Of a stretch of 64,000 nt of DNA, positions 11,885 through 24,546 are shown piece by piece. The stretch is from Rotaria socialis. Taxonomy: Eukaryota; Rotifera; Eurotatoria; Philodinida; Philodinidae. The position numbers were made by a program, and so were the translations under genes. Every line of letters starts with the position of its first letter. The stretch's first letter is position 1. Location of the stretch: assembly GCA_905331475.1 (NCBI GenBank), contig CAJNYU010001742.1, positions 124,001-188,000 of the forward strand, written 5' to 3'. The notes beneath the pieces are model-generated. The model was given only the letters and a program-made list of their open reading frames with translations. It was not told the origin of the DNA and ran no database searches.

Positions 11885-13470
11885 ATGCCAAAAGTTCAAA
11901 CGACAACAACAACATCTCGTGCTTCACCTGTTGGTGTCACAGCTGGCCAAAACGAACGTAAGTTTCTTTCTCCATTGGCAATTGTTACAAATAAATGAGA
12001 AAAAGGTGACATGGGAAATGACAGGAGCAGGAAAACAAGCAGAAGAAAAAGAGACGAAAAAACTTTAAAAAATGGAGAAAATCGATACAATATATTTTTG
12101 TATGTTAGATTACGGCAGCATATTCTATTCTCTTTTGACATACACGCACGCACAAATTGAAGTGGTTAACTGCATACCGTTTTTTTTTCTTCTATTAAAT
12201 TTTGTAATCTGATTTTGATACAAGGTGTAGAATATAGTATGCATACCACGACCAGATTGCACCGTTCAGGTAGATTCTCAAGGAAATATTGTATGCAAGA
12301 AAATGGGAGAAAAAAATAGAGAATCCATATTGATTGATTTCCTTGGTTCATTGCTCTTCTATTGAATATGTTTAGAATCGTTGGGTCCTAACTTACAATC
12401 ACGTCTTGAGGCACTTGAAGCTGCCATGGGTGTTCGGCTAAATGTAGCCAAACGGCAAGGACGACAGTCATTGTCAAATAGTATGTATAGTAATTGTTCA
12501 AAGAAAATGTTTACTATTATGTTCAATTAAAATGTATTTTGCAGCTGCAAGTTCCTCGCCCATGCAAGTATCACCTACATCAACATCATCAGCGACATCA
12601 AGTACAACTACAACAACTTCATTATCAACATCATCTCGTCATAATATTCTAATACGTTCTGGTCAAGGTGTACAACGATCTGCTTCCTCATGTGATGTTG
12701 AAAATCGTCCAGGTCCCTTTAAACGTCTCAAACCGTCACTACCAATAGAAACATCTTCTTCATCTACTGCTTCTGCTATTGCTACAATAAAAAAATATAC
12801 ACCACCTGCTCGTCGTCCTATAACAACAATCACGGCACCTATGCGTCCTATACAATCGAAACAAACGACTCTAATCAAACAACGATCATCACCGATGGAT
12901 ACTGTACCCGTACGTTCAACACGCACATCTACGGCAAATAATATTAATTCAAATCCTCGCCCATCAGTTGGAGTTTCAACTAAAACTTCTCCAACATCAC
13001 CAGGAAAGCCAACAGTAATTAATACATCGTCATCATTATCTTCACCATCATCTCCGCCTCCACGACGACCACGACCACTACCATCACTACCATCATCATC
13101 ATCTTCGTCGTCGTCGTCATCATCATCACCACCTCCGCCACTACCACCACCAACTTCACCACCACCACCGCCACCACCACGTTCAACATCCTTACCACAA
13201 AAACAACGTTTATCCATATTTGGTGAACAATTTTCCGATGATATACTTAAAACGAATTTATTATGGATTCATTTAAATGAGTTTGATGATGAAAGTCGTA
13301 CAGAAGTACTTATACAATTTGGTTCAATAGAGAATTTTCTTCACGAACAACAACTTCTTTATGCTAAACAACAACACCAACTGAAGTTAGCAGCTAAAAA
13401 TAAAACAGTTATAAATCGATCACGATTTCAATTACTGATACCTAAAAAGGACCGATTAGAACTTCTTTAA
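11885..13470 (+). CDS. Ser/Pro/Thr-rich protein of unknown function (3 exons)
   Basis: I do not recognise this protein. Exons 11885-11957, 12376-12480 and 12545-13470 join in phase, giving 367 aa. The first exon begins MPKVQTTTTTSRASP and the second carries a short helical stretch (SRLEALEAAMGVRL). The middle is low-complexity: long Ser/Thr runs and mixed Ser and Pro homopolymers (nine or more Ser, then Pro tracts) around residues 235-280. These look like disordered sequence with potential SH3/WW/EVH1 ligand motifs. The last 85 residues are different: a charged, probably folded or helical segment (DDILKTNLLWIHLNEFDDES ... FLHEQQLLYAKQQHQ). The very long antisense frame over the Ser/Pro region is a composition artefact. 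The poly(A) signal AATAAA is at 13486-13491, 16 nt after the stop. The start is the first ATG of exon 1; upstream non-coding exons are possible. Confidence 0.65.
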
Positions 13471-13821
13471 ACAGAATCAAAAAAAAATAAAGAAGATAAA
13501 ATTTATTCTTTAATAAGCGAGCAATAATTATATTTTCTTGCTCCGGTGGTTAATTGCATCTTGTTTTATGGTCAAATGTCTATACGTGTTTTTTTCTTTG
13601 TAATTGTTATATGTGCCTCTTATAATCTCACTCTGAGTCTATGTTACTTATCACGATAATCTAAATGAATTTGTTTTCTTTGTTTTTTCTTCTATTGTAA
13701 ATAAACTAGCAATGCATAGAGAAACAAGCAATTTTTAAACATCTTCAAAAATTGAGTGTCAGTTTTAAATGTACAGAAAAAAGCAAAAAATAAACTTCGC
13801 GCCAACTAGTTTGTACATCAA

Positions 13822-15020
13822 ATGCAGATGGAAAATATTCTTATATTGAATTTATTAGGCAAACAATTTCGTATACCATATGGAATAGTAGCTGATTATC
13901 CTCAAACACTACTCGGCAATGAATTATTACTTTCAAAATATTATCGTCATGATAGAAAAGACTACTATTTTGAACGAAATCCATTATTATTTCCATATAT
14001 TTTAACATATTATACATTAGAAAGAAAAATATTTTGTCCACACCATATACCTATTGAATTATTAGAAAATGAATGTAAGTTCTTTAAATTAACTAATTCA
14101 AATATTTATCATGAAATGTATAAAATACAAACTTATCAATATTTTCAAAGAAAAAAAAATTTAAAAAAAGATTATTTTATTGTTATAACTCCATTTATTG
14201 TCGGTCTTTTATTTATGATAACAGCAAGTATGGAAACATTAAGTGATAATAATAATAATAATTCTTTAAATTCACCATGGTCCTTAACTTATTTTATTGA
14301 GTTATTAAATACACTATTATTAACTAGTACTATAATTTATCAAATTCTTTATAAACAAGATTTTTTTCGAAATACACGTTTTCTATTAGATTTATTTTCA
14401 ACGATATTAACAATACTTGTCATTATTTGTCAAAACGTAACGATAATGATAGATTTTAAATTTTTAAATATTTTAATTATGTGTTTAAAAACATTTCGTT
14501 TATTCATCATTATCGTTCATTTACGTCTATTAAGATTAGTTATTCAAACATTTATTCAACGGTATAAAGAATTCGAAATCTTATAGAAACAAAAAAATTT
14601 ACTGATATTTTTTAATATTTAGATTACAAATTATTTTTGTATTAGCATTTATAAATATTATTATAACAGGTTCATTTAGTGAAATAGCATTTGCATTTGA
14701 ACGACAACAAAAACAAGATCAAAGTAATCATCCTACAATGAAAACTCATTTTGATGCTTTTTGGTGGGCGACTTCACTCAGGTTTAACTCAATTAAGAAA
14801 TTCTATACATACGTATATTCAAACTTAGTTTTGATGAAAATAATTCTTTTTTAGTTTTACAATTGGATTTGGACATTCTAATCCACATTTTACATTAACA
14901 ACTATTGGAAGATTTTGTAGTTACATGCTCACATATTTTGGCCTTCTTTTTAATGGACTCATATTACAAGAATTAATTAAAGGATTTTTAAAAATATATC
15001 GAGAAGAAAGAAAAGAATAG
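13822..15020 (+). CDS. divergent voltage-gated (Kv-type) potassium channel subunit (3 exons)
   Basis: Plasma-membrane K+ channel subunit. Exons 13822-14561, 14623-14781 and 14855-15020 join in phase (354 aa), shorter than the 450-650 aa common for Kv subunits. Residues 3-90 form a T1/K_tetra (BTB) tetramerisation domain: YPQTLLG, YYFERNP, FPYILTYY and PIELLENECKFFKL match the family pattern. S1 follows at about 115-138, S2 at about 155-180, S3 at about 190-212, S4 at about 214-245, S5 at about 250-272, then the P-loop and S6. The filter reads TIGFGHSNP, where Kv normally has TVGYGD. S4 has K, R, then hydrophobic residues at the next two gating positions, then R, R. S6 has no Pro-x-Pro hinge. 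The frame is intact with conserved splice sites, so this is not an obvious pseudogene. It may be a modulatory (silent-type) or ligand-modified subunit; that is inference. Confidence 0.85.
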
Positions 15021-16476
15021 TAATCTCATTCATTCTTTTGTGAACATAATCACTTTAAGAATCGAATTATATATCAAGCAACATTATCAACTGTTTCTGT
15101 CAATGGATGTCCAAATGATTTATTGAAAATTGTTCTTCTTTATAGATATTTATATAGCTATGTATAATGATCCGATTAGAAATCAAATCTCAACTAGCGA
15201 TTATGACTACTATCGAATGATATTCGGTTTCTGCAGTATGTCTCTCGATTTATTTATTCTTAAGATCATCTCAAATGAATAGCGAGAGAGTGATAGACGA
15301 AAAAAAACAGAGAAGTAAACACGACTATTGCTTAAAGTGGCCTTTTTTCAGACGATGATGACGTTCATTAAACAGAAGGATTCATCCTCATTCTCATCGT
15401 TTGACTTGATCAATAAGCTTACCGCCTTGCTCAAATGACACGATAGTCATGTGTTTCTTTCTACCAGGCGGGGTCAGTAGTCGAACAGAGTAAAAAAAAA
15501 GCAGAGAATTCATTTCCTTGCTATAGTAAATTTCTTTTTTTATATTTCCTCCTGACCACTACAATTATCTATATGCATTGATGCTGCCGGAAACCCTATC
15601 AATGAAAAGAAGAAGAAAAAAGCGACAGAACAAATGGTTGATGCGCATCTGTAAAAATCGATTGTCTCGTGCAGACATTAACTATACATTTTTAATATAT
15701 ATATATATTCTCCTCAACAGATGTACCTCGCTTCTGACACGAGAAGAACTATTATACTGTGATGTCGGCACAAGCGTTGGCGATGGTCATCGCGTTCTCG
15801 TTATCTATTCAGGGACGATGTACCGGACAGACTGACAGCAATGTTTATAAAAGAGAAAAAAAAGTGAATGTCCATAGCATTTGTTCAGCATCATCTCTTT
15901 TTCTATTCTCATCTCTTGTTGTTTGCTAGTGCAATAGAATACGAGTGGTACAATTAGAACATGATTGTGAAGAGAAGAAAAAATGACAGTATTCTCTTTC
16001 TACTCGCCAGTCCTATGAATTACAGTGAATAGAAATAGAGGAGAAAATGAGAGTGAAAGAGAGAATAAGAATTGTCTTGTTACAGATTCTTCTTTCTCTC
16101 TTCATATTGCATTGCCCATTCTCTTATTAACATAAACTTCTAGATTTCTTTTTTTTTTATGTCATAGTTAGTCCAACTTTTCGTGGCATCAATCTGTTAC
16201 CATTATGTAAAAAAATGGAAAGATTTTCTTTTTTTTTGTAAAATTTGGCAAATCGTGCTTTTTTCTAATATAAAAGAAACAAAGAAAAAAGATTTCTTTA
16301 GATTTTTTTTAGTTGATAGTTATTCAACACTTGTTCCGTTTTGATTATAAAAAAGGAATTACTTTCTACAATTCATCCTTTGACCTTACAATTGTCTTTC
16401 ATATATTTCTTTTAGAACTGTAACTACTGTCTGTGTACGCCTCCTCTTTCAACTTTCGAACAATCGATTATTTACA
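15021..16476. other. intergenic / upstream region
   Basis: No gene recognised. The stretch lies between the Kv gene and the first candidate start of the SH3 gene and probably holds the Kv 3' UTR and the distal promoter. The frame at 15578-15835 has no family resemblance. Purine- and pyrimidine-rich runs occur around 16030-16110. Confidence 0.45.
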
Positions 16477-19400
16477 ATGCCAGGTTTGGCACGTCGATTA
16501 CTAGGCAAAAGTAAGTGAAATTGCATTGAATTACTTGATTACTGATAAAGAAGAAAAAAAGCTATTAGTGCGCATAGCATTAAAAAATTAGTTAGACTTC
16601 AGTAGGTTCTCAATTATTCTTCGAATTCCAATTATCTTTGTTTTTTACGTGCTCTAATTCAACAAAGAATAGACGAATAGGTGGAATTAATAATCTTGCT
16701 GGTTAATGAATCAGCGCGGTCATATATGCATATAGAGACTATACGTCTCGTTATAATCGTCGCCTAAGAATACCCCACAAAATATGAACATGCAATAGTA
16801 GATATATAGACATACACAAGCATCGACATTTATATGACAGAAAAGAGTATTATGTCAAAGAGAATTTTCTTCATACATTTGTAAAACGTTTAGATATATT
16901 AGAAATCTATAGATTTACAAAAATCAAAGTTCATAATGCTCAGTTTTAAGATATAAAACAAGACCAAAAAAAAAAGTAATTTCTAAATGAAATATAAAAG
17001 CAAATAAAAAAAAAACATTCATATCATTTTCAACAAATGAGCATTTAAAATAGGTTCTTATATGAATAAAGAATATACATGTATATAAATACGTAGATGC
17101 ACACCCAATATAACAATATAGAATCATCGAGGCACGTACGCACTTATGTATACTTGCATTCTTCATCGATGTAACATCGAAACGACAGAAATTAGACCTT
17201 CGTTTGACATACATATACACTTTCTCTTAGTTACTACTCCATTCAAGCGAATGACTGACGTAACACTATTCTACTCGTTGTCGTCCGCCTATTACTACAT
17301 GTATATTGTTCGCTTTAAACGACAATTGCAAATGATGATGGTTTTTGTACTGCTAATAGCAAAGGTATATATATATAATTGCCAATAGCAAGTACTTCAT
17401 CAAGTAGAATAAGATGATGAATGTATTCTCATGCGCAATGCCATCATAGAAATACTAACAAGCAAGCTAGTACTAGCACATCATGTATATATGTGACTAA
17501 CAAGAAGAGTCTGTATATATCTGATGTTTAATGGAATCACGTACTTAATCGTTTTCGAGGTTAGAAAATAACCAGACAAGAGTATTGAATTCAATAGTGA
17601 TCAAAGATTGATAAGAATATTGTATACCTAAGCATGATCTTTCATCCGGCACATTTCTTGCAATTAGTCAGATGCTACGTGACGTTGGTTTTGTTCAGTT
17701 ATTTATTTATTTTTCTTTTAAAATACTAGTCGGATGTTCTGTGAAGTTTTATCAATTAGTACAAAAGTGAACTCATGCTTAGTATTCATATACAGTGATG
17801 CTTTCTCTAGGCTACTTATCATAAAAAATTGTAAATCTCATTCTTTTTTCTTTCTGTCATTCTTGACGAAAATGAATCAGAAAAGAAAGAAAGAGAAGAA
17901 TAAGTTAAAATATATTTCTTCGTTTCTGCTGTTGTTGTAGTTCTGCTACTGCTGCTGTTGCCGCGTCTCTCTATTGATTATCGTTGTTCGATTGACCTCG
18001 ATTTGATTCGTATTAAATATGAACGAAAAGTAGTCAGCCATCTGATTGAAAAATAATTTCACATTGAAATAGTTTTATCGTCGAGTAGCTATGTCGCATA
18101 TGAAACAAATACGGATAGCAAGAATAAAATTTTTAATTTATTTAGCAAGTATGAATTAAAACTACGCTCAATTGAAAAACGAAAGAAAATAAATGTTTCT
18201 TTTGCTATTTGCCATATGATGATGAACGACTTGAAACATATGTCTATCAGTTATTGATAGAATTTCTCTCGAGCATCTAGTATAATTGCATACTGATAAT
18301 GATGAAGAGAAAAAGAACTCGTACTAACGAGACTATCATCATGTAGACATGAGAAAATCTATGTCTATGTGTCTCGTCGATTACATGGAAAACTGATTAT
18401 CAGCTCATCTGTTCTAGTCAATTGTATATAGAGCGACTGTTTTACGGGCATTCACAGGACTTTTTTCCTTGTTTCTCACACTTCTTCTTCTTGAGATAAT
18501 CGACAAGACAACACCATAGCAGTTGCTTTCTTGCTCTTTTCTACACTTGTCGTCACGTTCGTTCTTCTCTCAATGGATCAACGTTCAAGGTGACGTGCGC
18601 ATTGGTGTAAAACACATATTCGATACGATATTCATTTATGTCCCTGTACACACACTAACTTGGCGTCCGTGTGCATCGATGTGATGTAAAAAAAGAAGAA
18701 GAAGAAAAAGAAGAGAATAGTGATCGACGTGTGACGTTAAAGCCACATAACGTCCTTTCCCTTTTTATTTGTCAGTACGACATATCTATTTTAACGAGCA
18801 TTATAGAACTATTATCATCATGCTGTTAAGAAGATTCTTCGAACGAGCTCGTACTCGCTCATTTACTGATACAAATAAACGTGAGAATCATTTTTTCCCT
18901 TCTTCTATGCACAAATTTGTTTTCAACATCAGAAATAAACTATGATAATCATTTTTATTTATTGTTATTATTTAGAAACATGTTTGTGTACCACAGCTAA
19001 ACGAGATTCATTTTATGATGATTTACCTAAATCAGTAACCAAAACTCATGAACATAAATCAACTGATCAATATGAATTTTTACAATCAGGTAAAATCTTT
19101 TTGTTGCCTATGTAAATAGTTTTTCTTTTATCGCTTATCTTATGATTTTAACTATATACATAAATACAAGAATCATACAGAAACATATGTGTTTATTTAG
19201 ATAGAGCAAAACGATTAAGTCGTCAAATAAATATGGATGAATCGGATGCGGACGATGATATGAATATAACTGAACGACTACGACATGCATCAGCAAATTT
19301 ACCAGCAAATATTCCGATGTTAGTTGTTGTTTCGTTTAGTCCAGATGTAAAAGGTTTACAAAGAAAACAAATTGAAATTCAACGTGGTAAGTTTATGAAA

Positions 19401-21335
19401 ATCAAATCGAGTATTTCATGCTAGTAGAATTCTTTTACTGTTGTTTTTGTTTTCTTTAAAAACAAAAAGGTATTCCTGTAAATGCACAATTTATTCTAAA
19501 TGAATGGTTACATATTAAAACGGCTGATAATGAAGAAGGTTTTGTTCCATATGTATGTTGTCGGCCAATGTTACGTCGACAATCAGTAAAATATTCAAAT
19601 GATATAGAAAATAATTATAAACCGTATGATTTCCAGTCAAATAAACCATGTCAAACAAAATCACCATCAACAAGCATACCAAATTTAACATCATCAACAA
19701 ATAAAAAATTTTCATTGTCATCAGCACTTGGTTCACAATCATTTCTATTTCAAAATTCATTATCATGCAAAAAACGTCCAGATGTTACATCATCATCATG
19801 TGGTGGTGATTCTGGTTTTTCAGATTGTGATTCATCATCTCATAATAATAATAATAATCATAATCATAGTTTTGATTTATCAACGCAACGCCATGCACGT
19901 TTATCGAATATACGATCATTACGTTCATCTTCAAATTCAATGAAAAAACCTGGTCTTTATGTACAAGATCTTCCTATAAAAAAGTCTATTAAAAATACAA
20001 TTGCAACGATTACAAAATCAGATACTTCGAATCGAATCAAATATCAATTATCTATATCCAGTAACAGTGCATTTACACAATTTGTAAAAAAAACTATTCA
20101 TCAAAGTCATCAACAAGAAAGGTACAACCTACCCAAAAACAAAGAAACGTCACTAGAATTTTAATTAGAAATAAGAATTAGATAAGCATAGACGAGATCA
20201 ACTTTGTTTTATGTTTATTTTAAATTATTAATTTTCTTTATGGATGAAAAGAGCCCTTTTTTTGTTATTCAGTCCATTAACATTTATCGGTCCCTTTTGT
20301 TTCATGATTTTTCGAATGAATAAGAAAACTAAATGATGCTTTCTTGTGAAAAACATCTGCTTTTCTTCTATGTAATCTAAACACAAAATCTTCCTAATTA
20401 ATAGTTGAAACATCTAAAGTATAATCATTATCGAGGAAAACGTTAAAAATAACTTGAATTGAAAAACAAAGTTCTTTAACATTGCTTTATTTTTCTTCTG
20501 ATTGAAAGAAGAATCTTTTGAACAGAACTTAAGTCAATATTGAATGATGACATAAATTCTTTTAATTAATCATCACTAAACGTCTACTGATTCTTTTCAT
20601 ATGTATATATGTACATTTAGTAATCAACATCAGCCATCACATTCGAATACTCGATTATTTCATCATCAACAAGAACCATCATCTATATCGTCTTCAATAA
20701 GTAATTTACGTCGACCATATAATAACTATGATGAAACAAGCAATTTCTCATCTCCATCGTCAAAATGTCTAAGTGCAGGAGGTGTTAGTAGTACTGTTTC
20801 ATCTCCGTATATACGTCGAACGCCATTTTCTCGACGTTCTCTACCACATCATATTCAACCTGTATTAAAAAAGCCTGTAAAACCAACGTTATCATCATCG
20901 CCTGATCCATTTAAAACAGCAATTAAAAAGGAACAACAATTTCGACACGTTCTTCTTGCTGAGCCATCCTTGCCATTAGCTATTCCAACAATAAAATCTT
21001 CGATGGAAAGACATTTTTCAGATTTAAGTCTTAATCAAATTGAAAATGATTCACTCAAGCCATCAATTAATACAATATCAATTCAATGTCGACCATCATT
21101 ATCTTGTTCATCATCAAGTACAACAAGTTCTTCTTCAACATCACCATCATCATCTTCACCAAGAATCAACAATAGTACAACTGCATTTATTCATATTCAA
21201 ATGAATAATTCATCATGCGATATTATGCACCGAGGTGATTCCATACCAGTTGTTTTTTCAACGACGAATAATAATCTTAGCAATGCAGCAACAAAATCCT
21301 CCAGTTTTATTCATAATGTTTCAATTACTGTCTAA
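16477..21335 (+). CDS. SH3-like domain protein with long disordered tail (5 coding exons, alternative starts)
   Basis: Probable cytoplasmic adaptor. First coding exon 16477-16510 (or 18820-18880), then 18976-19089, 19201-19386, 19470-20121 and 20621-21335. All junctions keep phase, giving about 566 aa from the distal start or 575 from the proximal one. A variant SH3 fold spans the 19201 and 19470 exons. It runs from VVVSFSPD (in place of ALYDY) through LQRKQIEIQRG and WLHIKT to GFVPYVCC, the GxxPxNY-type end. The rest is Ser/Asn-rich with a GDSGFSD cluster, basic patches and short Pro motifs, probably disordered and phosphorylated. The tail ends HNVSITV, a possible class I/II PDZ ligand (inference). 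Intron 4 is 499 nt; the others in the body are about 80-115 nt. A poly(A) signal AATAAA is at 21439-21444. I do not know an orthologue; the SH3-like call rests on motif spacing only. Confidence 0.72.
16511..18819 (+). other. 2.3-kb intron or inter-promoter region
   Basis: Non-coding by inspection. It contains runs of AT, short A/T palindromes and, at 18560-18820, a more mixed-composition stretch just before the proximal first exon that could hold its promoter. The small frames in both strands look like chance. Confidence 0.45.
18820..18880 (+). CDS. alternative first coding exon of the SH3-like gene
   Basis: ATG at 18820 encodes a basic leader (MLLRRFFERARTRSFTDTNK) and ends at a good GTGAGA donor in phase 1. 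The distal exon at 16477-16510 (MPGLARRLLGK) also ends in phase 1 with GTAAGT. Both join the exon at 18976 without a frameshift: CAA (Gln) from this exon, AAA (Lys) from the distal one. Two promoters with different N-termini are the simplest reading. The distal exon might instead belong to an unrelated transcript. Confidence 0.6.
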
Positions 21336-23961
21336 TTATTTGTAATTTATGTTTCGTTTCGTTTCGTTTTTTCTCCTTTTTTTTCCTTCTTCTTTGATTC
21401 ACTATATTATTTAAAAAGAAATAACAACATGAATGATGAATAAAAATAAAAAAATTCATTGTTTATATAATATATTTGAATTTGAATTTGTTATAAGATT
21501 AAAAATAAGTATCTTATATTGTCATCGGATACGTGATTAAATTCGAAAGTGACGTAAAAAAATCGATTCTATTTTAATACTATTAGCATTAGAATTAAAA
21601 TTAAATAAGGCTAATCAACAAGGTAAAAGGCAAAAGAGTCGGCTCTTTTCTACGTACGTTTATAAATGTAATTATGATGAATGAATTAAAATTAATTGAA
21701 TCTACCTTCTTAAATTATCCTTTTTGTGTAACTATTCTTTTTTTTATTACACTGAATTTAACTCAATTATCGTTGTACGCATGAGATGCATAGGATTATA
21801 AAATATAGATATGGTTATTGAAGAAGTTTTGAATAAGGTACAGATATACTAAAAGTAAATATACTGATTAATTTATTCTTCACGAAATAATGTCTATCGT
21901 TTTCTGTATGTATGAGGATATCGTTTTCTTCGTTTTATTTTTTCATGGTCAATTACACGAGTGAAACATGCCATATGGAGATGATGATGATCGAAAAAGA
22001 AGATCTACGACAATGTCAATAGTTGTTCGTTAAAATTCAGTGAATGAAGTTTGCAAATCAGAATGTCAAATTTTGACAGCAGCTTCTTTAAATTAAAATG
22101 AAGCCTCTATTGAATGATGTATCATGGTATATGTTTGCTCTTAAATAAATATTGTAAAATCGTCTAGTTCAAAAATGAATATTAAATAGGGAGCGTCGAT
22201 TGTTTAAAAACGTACAGCTAAGTAGGATGATAAATAATGAATAAAAACAAACTTTTTCTTTACAAATCAGATATCTTTCTCTGTAGACAATTATCGAAAC
22301 ATGTGTATCATGACATTGTGGAAAAAAAATCCCATTTCATACGATTCATTACTGCGATATCTTCATAAAAAGTCAATCGTTTCTCATTAGTATCGCATTA
22401 GCTTCAGTGTTCAATGATTGATCGATTGAACATTGAATGAACACACCATTCATTTCTCTATAAATTAACATCTCTATATTATCTTTGAAATGATAAAAAT
22501 CGGAACTATCTGTCAATGTATTTATTTAAAAAAATCAACCATCCTTATCATCTCGTTGATAGTAAATAATGAAAGTTTATATGACTATTGATGTTGATTA
22601 TAATATTGACTCTCTTCAATGTTCACAAATATTTGTAAATTGTGACATTCAATGCTATGTTTGTCAATCGTAATCGATGAAGGTTTTTCTTTTTACTCCA
22701 TAAAAACATTGATTTCTTTTATGGACGATTATTTGTCTGATAAAGGTATACAGCAGTTTAATACACAATCTGACGGTTGAGAATTCAATGAACTTTATTT
22801 CAATTTTTCAAATAGAAAAAAACAAACATATATCATATTAAAGAAAAGAACGATTTTAGATGCAAATTAGATAATAGAACGAAAACAAAATACAGTAGAC
22901 GATAAGTAAACATAACATGAGAGCAAGCTAGAGAATTGTTATAATGATCAGTCAGTCAACCGGATATGATTTCGGTCAAGATGATTACATAGCCACCAGG
23001 CGCTGTGTTGAGATGTTCATCATGAAATGACGAAAAACAGTCGTAATAGAAATAGAAATAGTAATAGTAGTAGTAGTAGTAGTAGTAATATGTCTGTAAT
23101 TGTAGAAGAGAAAATGCTTTTTGTCTGTCTGTCTCATTTCTTTTTTTCTCTTCTGTTATGTGTCAGCCATCATTGAAAGGTCGTCGACAATAGCAAATTT
23201 TGTCTCTAGGTATCCATCGTTATTTAGTTACTACTATTCCACCTGTTATTTCTTTCTGCTTGATCACAATCCCGTGCATGATTGAATAGTATTTTAGCGT
23301 GTTCTATTGCATCGTTGCTAAAGCTTCTCATCAAATCATTTCAAATTTGGATGGAATCAAATAAAGACGGGATTGAGAATATATATATATATATAAATCA
23401 AAAGGTAAGGTGGTGACATTGAGATGATTTGATGCCTTACTCATATTTCATAGTAGAAGAAAGAAAATGAAATCATCACACATTATGTGTTCAATTAGTA
23501 AACGCATACTATATTATATTCACGCAAGGTTATAGTTTACACATCATTTTGAAGCGTTAAGCTTTTCGAAAAGAACAGTTTTCTTCTTCTTCTTCAACAG
23601 AACATAGTTTGTCTATCGATTGCTATCGTACAATCAAAAACAAATTCATTCCCCCACCTATTTTGTTCATGTCTAATTGACCGGCTCGATTACTGCTATT
23701 ACCACCTACACTCATCATCATCATCATCATCATGAAATCAACAGTCAATATAGGAACACATCGAAATGTGTGTGTATATATGTATATAGAAAGAAAGAGA
23801 GAGAGAGAGGGAATCAAAGGTAACTGAAGGGAGAGCAACAAATTCAGCAAGTGAGCATATTTTGTATGTTCATCTTTGAACGTATAAAATATAGAGTACA
23901 GTTTAATTTGAAATTGATAACAGAGAAAAGCAGACGGCATGAAGCGACGATCAACTTATCG

Positions 23962-23994
<33 letters not shown>

Positions 23995-24546
23995 ATTCTT
24001 TCATTTTGGGTGCATCGTTGAACTGTGAATAGTAGAGTACTCTTGGTACACACATACTAATAACTATAAAGCTGTCGTACAGCTGATTTATTCTGATGCT
24101 TTGCACGATTGATTGAGCCAGTCGATTATTGTCATATCACACAGTGAAAAGACAGGTCATGTCATTTACTACTATCCTCAATTGTGAACTTTGTCTATGT
24201 TCAATATAAAAAAAATAAAAGTAAGAGTGAGAGACACTTTAATCGGATGCAGCTAAAGCAACTTATTGTTTGTGTTGCATTGTTATGTTTGAACGCTCTT
24301 GATTTAACGAAAGAATATATGCATCAATGTCATCAACTAATATTATAGACAAAAATTAGCATAAATCGTATAAGTAGTCTCCTTCTCTTCTTTCTTTTCT
24401 TTTCTCTTCTTTTAACCGATACTTCAGCGACAGATACCCATTTGATAGAAAAGATTAACCTAAAGTGTGATTTTGAATAAATATATATATATATCTTTAT
24501 CATTTATTCATTTTAATTAAAACAAAATAATTTCATTGTAGATCTA
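21336..24546. other. intergenic with simple repeats
   Basis: About 3.2 kb between the SH3-like and XK-related genes. No coding region is supported. Simple repeats: (TAG)n at 23065-23085, (CAT)n around 23712-23732, GA tract 23790-23809, TC tract 23963-23993 and an AT tract at 24479-24494. The sequence just before the next ATG (TTTCATTGTAG at about 24531-24541) looks like a splice acceptor, so the following gene may have an upstream exon. Confidence 0.5.
23790..23993. repeat. GA tract and TC tract in inverted arrangement
   Basis: A GA-rich tract (23790-23809) and a TC-rich tract (23963-23993) on the same strand are complementary and about 150 nt apart, so they could pair as a stem. They lie about 550 nt upstream of the XK-related gene. 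Simple-sequence origin is likely. Confidence 0.6.

Noticed and set aside
12663-13217. 184-codon minus-strand frame rich in Asp and Gly
   Set aside because: Exact antisense of the Ser/Pro homopolymer exon; composition is forced by the sense strand.
23623-24053. Two minus-strand frames with Arg-Glu or Met repeats
   Set aside because: They run through the GA, TC and CAT simple repeats; composition artefact.
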